NCBI RefSeq assembly: GCF_009932355.1
Contig: NZ_LEKU01000032.1
Coordinates: 1 to 15,647 of the forward strand
Source: Riemerella anatipestifer_E
GTDB lineage: Bacteria; Bacteroidota; Bacteroidia; Flavobacteriales; Weeksellaceae
Reading direction: 5' to 3'
DNA length: 15,647 nucleotides
In this document: positions 1 through 7,079 of the stretch, piece by piece
Position numbering within the stretch: position 1 is the first letter of the stretch
Layout of the letters: every line of letters starts with the position of its first letter
Made by a program: the position numbers and the translations under genes
Notes under the pieces: model-generated
Told to the model about the DNA's origin: nothing
Seen by the model: only the letters and a program-made list of their open reading frames with translations
Databases searched by the model: none

Positions 1-58
1 TGGTTAGAATACCTGCCTGTCACGCAGGTGGTCGCGGGTTCGAGCCCCGTCCGGATCG
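1..58 (+). tRNA. tRNA-Asp (GUC), 5' end cut by window edge
   Basis: This is the 3' part of a tRNA whose visible bases are identical to the complete copy that follows. The anticodon loop CTGTCAC at 17-23 carries anticodon GTC at 19-21, which reads aspartate codons. The T-arm (GGTTCGAGCC) and the 3' acceptor strand CCGGATC at 51-57 with discriminator G at 58 are present. CCA is not encoded. The acceptor 5' strand and most of the D-arm lie before base 1. Confidence 0.95.
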
Positions 59-78
59 CTTTTTTATAACTTTTTTCT

Positions 79-152
79 GATCCGGTAGTTCAGCTGGTTA
101 GAATACCTGCCTGTCACGCAGGTGGTCGCGGGTTCGAGCCCCGTCCGGATCG
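79..152 (+). tRNA. tRNA-Asp (GUC), complete tandem copy
   Basis: A complete 74-base cloverleaf. Acceptor strand GATCCGG (79-85) pairs perfectly with CCGGATC (145-151), and G152 is the discriminator. The anticodon stem CCTGC/GCAGG encloses loop CTGTCAC (111-117) with anticodon GTC at 113-115. CCA is not encoded. It follows the first copy after 20 T-rich bases, so the two are probably cut from one transcript that ends at the terminator just downstream. Confidence 0.97.
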
Positions 153-168
153 CTGTATTTATGGTTAG

Positions 169-197
169 AACCTCTAGTAGTAACTGGAGGTTTTTTT
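169..197 (+). terminator. Rho-independent terminator of the tRNA-Asp transcript
   Basis: AACCTCTAG (169-177) pairs with CTGGAGGTT (184-192), nine pairs including one G-U, around a 6-base loop. The 3' arm runs directly into a T-tract. Confidence 0.8.
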
Positions 198-212
198 GTT
201 TTTAGACTTTTC

Positions 213-243
213 TTGCTGTTAAAAATCATCTGAGATACTTTTC
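213..243 (+). promoter_or_regulatory. Candidate promoter of the ppk2 pair
   Basis: TTG at 213-215, then exactly 20 bases, then TACTTTTC at 236-243, which matches the Bacteroidota -7 consensus TANNTTTG at all fixed positions but the last. It would give a leader of roughly 50 bases. TAACTTTA at 263-270 is a weaker alternative without a good -33. Confidence 0.45.
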
Positions 244-298
244 ATTTTTAGCCAAATAATCTTAACTTTATAGAGTAAAATAAAAGTAAGATTATTAT

Positions 299-1153
299 AT
301 GATACCAAAGACTGATTTAGAGAAAATGAAAACCAAAGAGGATTTGATGAAATACCTCTACAAGCATCAAGATGAAGATTCCAAATATGCTGCCCTTATA
401 GAAAAGATAGAGTATGAAGATGAGTTAAAATTGTTACAAGCTGAACTTGTAAATCTTCAGAACTGGATTAAAAATACGGGTAAAAAGGTTGCTATTATTT
501 TTGAAGGTAGAGATGCGTCTGGTAAAGGAGGAACTATTAAGCGTTTTGCGGAACATCTTAACCCTCGTGCTATGCGTATTGTAGCTCTTAATAAGCCTAC
601 GGATGTGGAGCGAGGACAATGGTATTTTCGTAGATATATTAAAGAACTTCCTAATTCTGGTGAGATTGTTTTCTTTGATAGAAGTTGGTATAATAGAGCG
701 GTAGTAGAGCCTGTGATGGGGTTCTGTACGCCAGAGCAATATGAGGAATATATGGTTCAGGTGCCAGAGTTTGAGCATATGCTTTACGAATCGGGGACGC
801 ATATTATTAAATTTTGGTTTTCTGTAAGCAAAGATGAGCAGTTATTCCGTTTTAATAGTAGGCTTCAAAATCCACTGAAAAAATGGAAATACAGCCCCGT
901 AGATGAAAAAGGACAGGAACTATGGGACGAGTTCACAAAATACAAAAATCAGATGTTTTCTAGAACTCATAATGCCTTTTCGCCTTGGGTAGTGGTGAAG
1001 TCTGATAATAAAAAGAGAGCGAGGTTAGAAGCTATAAGATATGTGCTTAGTCAGTTTGATTATGAAGGAAAAGGAGAGAATGAGGTTTCTCTTAACCCAG
1101 ACCCTAGTGTGGTACAAAGGTACTTTAGAATGATTAAGCAAATAGACTTTTAA
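299..1153 (+). CDS. ppk2: Polyphosphate kinase 2 family protein (first paralog)
   Basis: A cytoplasmic PPK2-family kinase, which transfers phosphate between inorganic polyphosphate and nucleotides (in this family usually polyphosphate-driven NDP or NMP phosphorylation). The 284 residues fit a one-domain PPK2. Walker A is GRDASGKGG at residues 70-78, the Walker B/base-binding segment is FFDRSWYNR at 125-133 with D127, and the lid segment NPLKKWKYSPVD is at 191-202. The sequence resembles class I (NDP-phosphorylating) members, but substrate class cannot be fixed by eye. The ATG at 299 is preceded by AT-rich sequence with no Shine-Dalgarno, as is usual in Bacteroidota. A second ppk2 gene starts 18 bases after its stop, so the two form an operon. 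This copy has a short C-terminal tail (about residues 258-284) that ends differently from its neighbour. Confidence 0.93.
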   Translation: MIPKTDLEKMKTKEDLMKYLYKHQDEDSKYAALIEKIEYEDELKLLQAELVNLQNWIKNTGKKVAIIFEGRDASGKGGTIKRFAEHLNPRAMRIVALNKPTDVERGQWYFRRYIKELPNSGEIVFFDRSWYNRAVVEPVMGFCTPEQYEEYMVQVPEFEHMLYESGTHIIKFWFSVSKDEQLFRFNSRLQNPLKKWKYSPVDEKGQELWDEFTKYKNQMFSRTHNAFSPWVVVKSDNKKRARLEAIRYVLSQFDYEGKGENEVSLNPDPSVVQRYFRMIKQIDF

Positions 1154-1171
1154 TTATAAATAAACATCAAT

Positions 1172-1978
1172 ATGGAACTTACAGATACACAATATAAAAA
1201 ACTAGATACTAAAAAGGGGCTTTACGCTCTATTGCAGTCAGATACGCTTAATCCAGACAAAGCATTGCGTACGATAAAGTACGAGAAAAGATTGGCTAAA
1301 TTACAGGAAGAGCTTATCAAAATGCAAAATTGGGTAGTAGAAAATAAACAGAGAGTAATCATTATTTTTGAAGGTAGAGATGCCGCTGGTAAAGGAGGAG
1401 CGATAAGAAGAATTACCGAACATCTTAATCCTAGAGAGCATCGTGTGGTAGCTCTTCCAAAGCCTAATGAGGTAGAGCAAGGTCAATGGTATTTTCAGCG
1501 ATACATTAGTCAGTTGCCAAAAGCTGGGGAAATTGTATTTTTTGATAGAAGCTGGTACAACCGTGCAGTAGTAGAGCCTGTTAATGGATTTTGTACAAAA
1601 GAAGAGTATGATATTTTTATGTCACAAGTCAATGAGTTTGAAAAAATGCTAGTAAACTCGGGTACTTATTTGCTCAAATTGTATTTCTCCATTTCAAAAG
1701 AAGAACAAGCAAAGAGATTTGCTGATATTATAGAAAATCCTCTTAAAAAATGGAAGTATAGCCCTGTAGATGCTAAGGCTTTAGATTTATGGGATGTTTA
1801 TACGGAATATAAGGAAAAAATGTTTGAGGTTTCGGATACAGAAATTGCACCGTGGAAAGTATTAAAAGCCAATAAAAAATCTAAGGCAAGAGTAGAAGCA
1901 TTAGAGTATATATTGGATAAAATTCCGTACGAACCGAAGAACTCAGAGGTGATAACTCACGAAGAGTTAGAAGATTAG
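1172..1978 (+). CDS. ppk2: Polyphosphate kinase 2 family protein (second paralog)
   Basis: A second PPK2 enzyme of 268 residues, clearly paralogous to the gene before it. Walker A is GRDAAGKGG at residues 68-76 (Ser in the first copy is Ala here), FFDRSWYNR lies at 123-131 with D125, and the lid NPLKKWKYSPVD at 189-200 is identical to that of the first copy. Differences cluster in the N-terminal 50 residues, in the stretch before the lid and in the acidic C-terminus. All catalytic motifs are intact, so both copies are probably active. They could share one reaction or split AMP-to-ADP and ADP-to-ATP steps; that split is inference. It is co-transcribed with the first copy, and a terminator follows 10 bases after its stop. 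Confidence 0.92.
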   Translation: MELTDTQYKKLDTKKGLYALLQSDTLNPDKALRTIKYEKRLAKLQEELIKMQNWVVENKQRVIIIFEGRDAAGKGGAIRRITEHLNPREHRVVALPKPNEVEQGQWYFQRYISQLPKAGEIVFFDRSWYNRAVVEPVNGFCTKEEYDIFMSQVNEFEKMLVNSGTYLLKLYFSISKEEQAKRFADIIENPLKKWKYSPVDAKALDLWDVYTEYKEKMFEVSDTEIAPWKVLKANKKSKARVEALEYILDKIPYEPKNSEVITHEELED

Positions 1979-1988
1979 GGTAGTTTAC

Positions 1989-2016
1989 AAAAGGTGGCTT
2001 ATTAGTCGCCTTTTTT
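1989..2016 (+). terminator. Rho-independent terminator after the ppk2 operon
   Basis: AAAAGGTGG (1989-1997) pairs with TCGCCTTTT (2006-2014), including two G-U pairs, with an 8-base loop and a continuing T-tract. Confidence 0.8.
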
Positions 2017-2041
2017 GTTTTAGGTTTGCGGAATATCTAGG

Positions 2042-2072
2042 TTGGTGGTTCATATAAAAATTAGTACATTTG
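2042..2072 (+). promoter_or_regulatory. Promoter of lpdA
   Basis: TTG at 2042-2044, a 20-base spacer, and TACATTTG at 2065-2072, an exact match to TANNTTTG. The ATG is 33 bases past the -7 motif, giving a leader of about 25 bases. Confidence 0.7.
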
Positions 2073-2105
2073 TCAGGGTAAAAACAAAAATAAATTTGAA
2101 TTATA

Positions 2106-3509
2106 ATGAGTCAATTTGATGTTACTGTTATCGGTTCTGGACCTGGAGGTTATGTGGCAGCTATTCGTTGTGCACAATTAGGTTTTAAAACAGCTATTAT
2201 AGAGAAATATCCTACTTTGGGAGGAACATGTCTTAATGTAGGATGTATTCCGTCTAAGGCACTTTTGGATAGTTCGGAGCATTTTGAAAATGCGAAGCAT
2301 AACTTTGCAAACCACGGGATTGTTATCAACGAGCCTAAAGCAGATTTGGCTAGAATGATAGAGCGAAAAAACGAAGTGGTAGACCAAACAACCAAAGGAA
2401 TTAATTTCCTAATGGACAAAAACAAAATTACAGTTTTTGAAGGGGTAGGAAGTTTTGAGACGGCAACTAAAATTAAAGTAACAAAAAATGATGGCTCTAC
2501 AGAGTCTATTGAGTCTAAATATACCATTATAGCTACAGGTTCTAAGCCTTCTTCTTTACCTTTTATCAGTTTAGATAAAGAAAGAATCATAACTTCTACG
2601 GAGGCTCTTAATTTGAAAGAAATACCTAAACATCTTGTCGTAATTGGTGGTGGTGTGATAGGGTTGGAGCTTGGTTCTGTTTACAAAAGACTTGGTTCTG
2701 AGGTAACAGTGGTAGAGTATTTAGATAAAATTATCCCAGGAATGGACGGTTCTTTGTCTAAAGAATTACAAAAAGTTCTTAAAAAACAAGGAATGAAATT
2801 TATGCTTTCTACAGCGGTTTCTGCGATGGAAAGAAAAGGCGATACAGTAGTAGTAACGGCTAAAGATAAAAAAGGAGAAGAAGTAAGTGTAGAGGGAGAT
2901 TATTGCTTAGTATCAGTGGGAAGAAGACCTTATACAGAAGGTTTAGGTTTAGAAAATGCAGGTGTAGATTTAGATGAAAGAGGAAGAGTAAAAGTAAATG
3001 ACCACCTTCAGACTAATGTGTCTAACATCTATGCGATTGGTGATGTAGTTAAAGGAGCTATGTTGGCTCACAAGGCGGAAGAAGAAGGTGTTTTTGTAGC
3101 AGAAACTTTGGCAGGGCAAAAACCTCATATTAACTACAATCTAATACCAGGGGTGGTTTACACTTGGCCAGAAGTAGCTGGAGTAGGGAAGACAGAAGAG
3201 CAGCTTAAAGAAGAAGGCGTTTCTTATAAGGTAGGAAGTTTCCCAATGAGAGCTTTGGGTAGGAGCCGTGCGAGTGGAGATATTGATGGACTAATTAAGG
3301 TATTGGCTGATGAAAAAACAGACGAAATTTTAGGAGTTCATATGATAGGAGCTCGTGCTGCGGATATGATTGCAGAAGCTGTAGTAGCTATGGAGTTCCG
3401 TGCGAGTGCAGAAGATATTTCAAGAATTTCTCACGCTCACCCAACATTTACAGAGGCTATTAAAGAAGCGGCTTTAGATGCTACAGGAAAAAGAGCATTA
3501 CATATGTAG
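2106..3509 (+). CDS. lpdA: Dihydrolipoyl dehydrogenase (E3)
   Basis: Cytoplasmic FAD enzyme that reoxidises dihydrolipoamide with NAD+ as the E3 component of pyruvate and 2-oxoglutarate dehydrogenase complexes and the glycine cleavage system. The 467 residues are the usual length. The FAD-binding GSGPGGYVAA is at 10-19; the redox-active disulfide CLNVGC uses C42 and C47; the NAD-binding GGGVIGLELG is at 181-190; the second FAD contact IGDV is near 311-314; and the catalytic HAHPTFTE at 443-450 supplies the His445/Glu450 dyad at the dimer interface. The gene stands alone between two terminators with its own promoter, so it is not part of an E1/E2 operon here, consistent with a shared E3. Confidence 0.96.
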   Translation: MSQFDVTVIGSGPGGYVAAIRCAQLGFKTAIIEKYPTLGGTCLNVGCIPSKALLDSSEHFENAKHNFANHGIVINEPKADLARMIERKNEVVDQTTKGINFLMDKNKITVFEGVGSFETATKIKVTKNDGSTESIESKYTIIATGSKPSSLPFISLDKERIITSTEALNLKEIPKHLVVIGGGVIGLELGSVYKRLGSEVTVVEYLDKIIPGMDGSLSKELQKVLKKQGMKFMLSTAVSAMERKGDTVVVTAKDKKGEEVSVEGDYCLVSVGRRPYTEGLGLENAGVDLDERGRVKVNDHLQTNVSNIYAIGDVVKGAMLAHKAEEEGVFVAETLAGQKPHINYNLIPGVVYTWPEVAGVGKTEEQLKEEGVSYKVGSFPMRALGRSRASGDIDGLIKVLADEKTDEILGVHMIGARAADMIAEAVVAMEFRASAEDISRISHAHPTFTEAIKEAALDATGKRALHM

Positions 3510-3532
3510 TTGATTTATAGTTAAATTAATAT

Positions 3533-3573
3533 AAAAAATCGCTGTTAGAAAAATTTCTCTAACAGCGTTTTTT
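3533..3573. terminator. Bidirectional terminator between lpdA and namZ
   Basis: CGCTGTTAGA (3540-3549) pairs perfectly with TCTAACAGCG (3558-3567) around an 8-base loop. A-run upstream and T-run downstream make it usable in both directions, which suits the convergent genes on each side. Confidence 0.85.
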
Positions 3574-3584
3574 ATAGGTATTTA

Positions 3585-3600
3585 TTCAATAATTATTGAA
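3585..3600. repeat. 16-bp perfect palindrome
   Basis: TTCAATAATTATTGAA is its own reverse complement. It sits just past the bidirectional terminator, nested within a wider 7-bp inverted pair AGGTATT (3576-3582) / AATACCT (3616-3622). The remaining bases to 3703 are AT-rich and hold nothing else I recognise. It could be an accessory hairpin or a protein site; the sequence does not decide. Confidence 0.4.
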
Positions 3601-3703
3601 TTTGAAAGAATTGAGAATACCTGAAACTATAAATTGCTCCATTTGGTATTATAAATAGTTCTAGGAGCTGTATTTTTCAATATAAATATAATTTAGCTAG
3701 GTA

Positions 3704-4933
3704 TTATTCTTTATAAACAATATACTTCTGACGAATTTTTTCAAATTCTTGTAAGTCTTTTTGCCAAGATTTTTTGATTTCCGTTTCGCTTTTTCCTTGT
3801 ATAATTTGAAGCCTTAGTTGGTCAGTCCCTGCTAAAGTATCAAACCAAAGATTTTTGATGAAGAATGGTTTATTAGGATTTTTATAGTTTTTGTAAGCTG
3901 TAATTACCCATTCTAGATTAAGTTCTCTCAAATCTTTAGAGTATTCAGAGAGATTTTCTCCATAGCATACTTGTCCGTTAAAAGGCGGATTTTTAGCTCC
4001 AAAATTAGGCTTTGGAGTGAATTTATAACTTAATTTTTTAGTCCATGGTGAACCATAAATTTGGAAAGGATAGTCAGTGCCGCGTCCTACCGAAACCTCA
4101 GCTCCTTCAAAAAAACATAGGGAAGGATATAGATTGATAGATTTATCATTTGGTAAGTTAGGAGAAGGGCGTCTAAGTATAGGATAGCGTTGTTTTTTAT
4201 GGTAATTTTTCATTGGGATTAAGGTGTATTTGGCTTTTATTTTATTTTTAAGCCACCCTTCGCCGTTTACCATATTACCATACTCGCCAATGGTTAATCC
4301 ATAGACTATAGGAACTGGGTGCATACCCACAAAACTTGTCCATTTTTCCTTTAATACAGGTCCATCTGTGTAGCCATCGTGAGGGTTAGGTCTATCTAGT
4401 ACAATCACTTCTACATTATGCTCTGCGGCGGCTTCCATCACATAGGTAAGGGTTGAAATATAGGTGTAAAATCTTACCCCAACATCTTGAATATCAAAAA
4501 GAATAATATCTAAATCTTGTATTTGTTCTGCAGTTGGTTTTTTGTTTTTACCATAAAGAGAAATAATGGGAATACCTGTTTGGGTATCCACACCATTTTT
4601 TACATATTCTCCTGCATCGGCTTCGCCTCTAAAACCGTGTTCTGGAGCGAAAACTCTTCTGATGTCTATAGTGTTTTCTCTTAGGAAATCCACAATGCTG
4701 AGTGTGTCTATGGTAGTAGGATTATGTTTTTGTGGTTTTAGCACCAGCCCTGTTTGGTTGGTTACCACGCCCACTTTTTTATTTTTTAATAGAGGAAGAT
4801 AAAGCTCAGGTTGGTCGGCTCCTGTTTTAAAATTAGGACAGTTGTTACCATTTTGAGCATAGTTTCTACCAGATAACCCTAAATAAATTAGGCAAATCAA
4901 TAGTAAATTTTTAATTTTGAAGCTTAAATACAT
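3704..4933 (-). CDS. namZ: Secreted DUF1343 / NamZ-type exo-beta-N-acetylmuramidase
   Basis: A DUF1343 (YbbC) family protein. Characterised members named NamZ remove terminal N-acetylmuramic acid from peptidoglycan fragments, so a role in cell-wall turnover or recycling outside the cytoplasmic membrane is likely. With the start at 4933 it has 409 residues, beginning with a signal peptide (hydrophobic core LLLICLIYLGL, cleavage near NYA-Q at residues 25-27). Family motifs in order: NQTG (59-62), APEHGFRGE (96-104), DIQDVGVRFYTY (147-158), LDRPNP (179-184) and SVGRGTDYPF (271-280). An in-frame ATG at 4951 adds six residues but lengthens the signal-peptide n-region and overlaps the divergent neighbour; I prefer 4933. 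The promoter candidate lies inside the neighbouring permease gene. No frame damage is seen. Confidence 0.85.
   Translation of the reverse strand: MYLSFKIKNLLLICLIYLGLSGRNYAQNGNNCPNFKTGADQPELYLPLLKNKKVGVVTNQTGLVLKPQKHNPTTIDTLSIVDFLRENTIDIRRVFAPEHGFRGEADAGEYVKNGVDTQTGIPIISLYGKNKKPTAEQIQDLDIILFDIQDVGVRFYTYISTLTYVMEAAAEHNVEVIVLDRPNPHDGYTDGPVLKEKWTSFVGMHPVPIVYGLTIGEYGNMVNGEGWLKNKIKAKYTLIPMKNYHKKQRYPILRRPSPNLPNDKSINLYPSLCFFEGAEVSVGRGTDYPFQIYGSPWTKKLSYKFTPKPNFGAKNPPFNGQVCYGENLSEYSKDLRELNLEWVITAYKNYKNPNKPFFIKNLWFDTLAGTDQLRLQIIQGKSETEIKKSWQKDLQEFEKIRQKYIVYKE
4912..4919 (+). promoter_or_regulatory. -7 element for the ABC permease, inside namZ
   Basis: TAATTTTG is an exact TANNTTTG match 19 bases before the TTG start of the permease. 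It lies within the signal-peptide codons of the divergent namZ gene. No TTG is present at the -33 position, so the call rests on the -7 alone. Confidence 0.4.
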
Positions 4934-4938
4934 AGGTT

Positions 4939-6168
4939 TTGAAATTTCCATTATATTTTTCTAAAAAAATAGCATTCTCCAAAGATAATAAAAATAATCT
5001 TTCTAAGGTGATTGTGTTTATCGGGAGGCTGTCTGTCGCGTTGGGTGTCATTGTTTCTTTAATTACTGTAGCCACAGGTTTGGGAGCTAAAAAAGCCATC
5101 AAAAATAAGATGGGAGATTTTTCGGGGCATATTTCGGTGAAATCTACTAGGTCTAATTCGTCTTACAACTCTTCAGTTCTAGACTTAAAAGAAATCAATA
5201 TAAATCAAATTAAGGGCTTACAAGAAGTAGAAGGTATGCAGTCTTATGCGTCTGTAAGTGGTATTCTTAGAACAGAAGAAAATTTCTCTGGGATTTTATT
5301 AAAAGGTGTTGGGAAAGATTTTGATGCCAAAAGATTTGAAAAGTTTTTGGTGGAAGGTAGCGTTCCTAACTTTACAGAAAAGGGATATAATAATGAGGTC
5401 ATCTTACCAGAAAAAATAGCCAATGATTTAAGACTTAAACTAAATGATGAAATAGTGGCTATTTTCTCTAAAGAAGACCAAAAGCCAATCTACCGAAAAT
5501 TTAAAGTTAAAGGGATTTACAAAACGGATATCAAAATGATAGACGACCTGTTTATCATAGGAGATATCAACCATGTGAGGAGGATACAAAATATGGATAA
5601 AACTGCCATAGGTGGTATAGATATTTTCCTTAAAGATATGGGAGAAATAGATGAGGTTTTTCCAAAGATTGAAGAGAAAATAGGATATAAAAACTATGCT
5701 GAAAAGATAACAGATAAGTATCCAGAAATTGTAAATTGGATTAACATTTTTGATACCAATATAGCTTTAATTATCACAATTATGTTGGTGGTTGTAATCA
5801 TCAATATTGTAATGGTGTTGCTTATTTTAATTATAGAACGCACCAATTCCATAGGGGTATTGAAAACTTTGGGAGCAAATAATGCTCAAATACGAGCTAT
5901 TTTCATCAATTACACTTTACTTATTATGGTTCCAGGATTGTTAGTGGGGAATTTCATAGGATTGGGACTACTACTTTTACAAAAATGGACGGGCATTGTT
6001 CAGCTCAATCCTGATAATTATTATATCAGTACAGTACCAATAGACTTAAATCCTATTTATATTGTGGCAATTTCTTTAGGGATTTTGTTGGTGTCTGCGG
6101 TATCGCTTATTTTTCCTAGTTATTTAATTAGTAAAATATCACCAGTTAAAGCGATTAAATACAATTAA
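4939..6168 (+). CDS. LolC/LolE-family ABC transporter permease
   Basis: An inner-membrane FtsX/MacB-type permease of the kind that, with a LolD-like ATPase, extracts lipoproteins from the inner membrane towards the outer membrane. Of 409 residues, TM1 is about 24-48, a large periplasmic MacB_PCD-like domain spans about 50-270, and three C-terminal segments lie near 274-299, 322-347 and 371-395. ERTNSIGVLKTLGA (300-313) after TM2 is the cytoplasmic coupling region. The start is unusual: no ATG exists near the N-terminus, and TTG at 4939 is chosen because the opening MKFPLYFSKKIAFSK matches the conserved N-terminus of Bacteroidota LolC/LolE proteins. The namZ start is only five bases away on the other strand. 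No ATPase gene is adjacent, so its partner must be encoded elsewhere. Confidence 0.87.
   Translation: MKFPLYFSKKIAFSKDNKNNLSKVIVFIGRLSVALGVIVSLITVATGLGAKKAIKNKMGDFSGHISVKSTRSNSSYNSSVLDLKEININQIKGLQEVEGMQSYASVSGILRTEENFSGILLKGVGKDFDAKRFEKFLVEGSVPNFTEKGYNNEVILPEKIANDLRLKLNDEIVAIFSKEDQKPIYRKFKVKGIYKTDIKMIDDLFIIGDINHVRRIQNMDKTAIGGIDIFLKDMGEIDEVFPKIEEKIGYKNYAEKITDKYPEIVNWINIFDTNIALIITIMLVVVIINIVMVLLILIIERTNSIGVLKTLGANNAQIRAIFINYTLLIMVPGLLVGNFIGLGLLLLQKWTGIVQLNPDNYYISTVPIDLNPIYIVAISLGILLVSAVSLIFPSYLISKISPVKAIKYN
4980..4987 (-). promoter_or_regulatory. -7 element for namZ, inside the permease gene
   Basis: On the minus strand this reads TATCTTTG, an exact TANNTTTG match, 46 bases before the preferred namZ ATG at 4933 (28 before the alternative at 4951). 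It lies in the N-terminal codons of the divergent permease. No clear -33 TTG. Confidence 0.4.
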
Positions 6169-6189
6169 GGTACATCAGCGATTTTTCTG

Positions 6190-6197
6190 TACTTTTG
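6190..6197 (+). promoter_or_regulatory. -7 element of prmA
   Basis: TACTTTTG is an exact TANNTTTG match 18 bases before the ATG at 6216. It occupies the position where an extended TTG-initiated frame (6195) would begin, which argues for the ATG. The -33 region has no TTG. Confidence 0.5.
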
Positions 6198-6215
6198 TGG
6201 AAACAATACATTAGA

Positions 6216-7046
6216 ATGCAATCTTATTTAGAATTCAAATTTACCATTACGCCACCGCAACCTTGGAGTGAGATTTTAATGGCAGAACTTATACATATTG
6301 GTTTTGATAGCTTTACAGAGGAAACTAACGGTATTTTAGCCTACATTCCGAAGAACGATTTAAACGAAGACACTATCAAATCACTCTATATTTTTGAACA
6401 AGAAGGCGTAGAGATAGATTATACTTATACCGAAATGCCCAATATCAATTGGAATGAGGAATGGGAAAAGAACTTTTCGCCCATCAATGTAGAAGATAAA
6501 GTTTACATTAGAGCGGAGTTCCATGAGCCTCAACCGCTGGATTATGAAATTATCATACAGCCTAAAATGTCTTTTGGTACGGGGCATCACGCCACTACTT
6601 ACCTGATGGTTCAGCAAATGCTGGAGATGGATTTTCAAGGCAAAAAAGTACTAGATATGGGCTGCGGGACTTCAGTATTGGCAATCTTCGCTAAACTGAA
6701 AGGAGCAGGAGATACTTTAGCCATAGATATAGACCCTTGGTCGGTAGAAAATTCCAAAGAAAACGCAGACCGAAACCAAGTCAGTTTAAGGATAGAAGAA
6801 GGCACTGCCGAGAATTTAGGACAGGAAAAATTTGATATTATATTGGCAAACATCAATAGAAATATTCTTATTTCCGATATTCCAACTTATGTTTCGGTGT
6901 TAGAAAAAGGCGGTCAGTTGTTACTCTCAGGCTTATGCTTTTTTGATGTAGAAGACATTATGGAAGTTTGTACGGCACAGAACCTTAAACTCAACAAAAA
7001 AGTACAAAGAGAAGAGTGGGTAAGTCTGCTTTTAGAAAAAAACTAA
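6216..7046 (+). CDS. prmA: Ribosomal protein L11 methyltransferase
   Basis: A cytoplasmic SAM-dependent enzyme that methylates ribosomal protein L11. The 276 residues show an N-terminal substrate-recognition region (about 1-90), the PrmA signature PKMSFGTGHHATT (106-118), the SAM-binding motif I VLDMGCGTSVLAI (135-147), the acidic DIDP (161-164) and the catalytic-region LANIN (190-194). Motif I has Ser where many methyltransferases have the third Gly; I recall this as common in Bacteroidota PrmA. The frame is open back to a TTG at 6195, but those seven codons overlap the -7 promoter element, so the ATG at 6216 is chosen. The permease ends 47 bases upstream with no terminator, so read-through is possible. 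Confidence 0.92.
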   Translation: MQSYLEFKFTITPPQPWSEILMAELIHIGFDSFTEETNGILAYIPKNDLNEDTIKSLYIFEQEGVEIDYTYTEMPNINWNEEWEKNFSPINVEDKVYIRAEFHEPQPLDYEIIIQPKMSFGTGHHATTYLMVQQMLEMDFQGKKVLDMGCGTSVLAIFAKLKGAGDTLAIDIDPWSVENSKENADRNQVSLRIEEGTAENLGQEKFDIILANINRNILISDIPTYVSVLEKGGQLLLSGLCFFDVEDIMEVCTAQNLKLNKKVQREEWVSLLLEKN

Positions 7047-7050
7047 ACGC

Positions 7051-7058
7051 TATATTTG
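7051..7058 (+). promoter_or_regulatory. -7 element of gpsA
   Basis: TATATTTG is an exact TANNTTTG match 21 bases before the gpsA ATG, starting five bases after the prmA stop. The -33 would fall inside prmA and shows no TTG. Confidence 0.5.
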
Positions 7059-7079
7059 TAACTCAAAATAAAGTCTATA

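Noticed and set aside
1..197. tRNA-Asp pair as an integration site with an island after it
   Set aside because: No integrase follows and no partial tRNA repeat was found further along; the next genes are a normal ppk2 operon. The duplication is a tandem tRNA gene.
2150..2590. Long open frame on the minus strand inside lpdA (146 codons)
   Set aside because: It lies wholly within a gene with all catalytic motifs, shows no recognisable domain, and is an out-of-frame shadow of lpdA.
6195..6215. TTG start extending prmA by seven residues
   Set aside because: The extension overlaps the TANNTTTG promoter element, so it would not be in the mRNA; ATG 6216 fits the family N-terminus.
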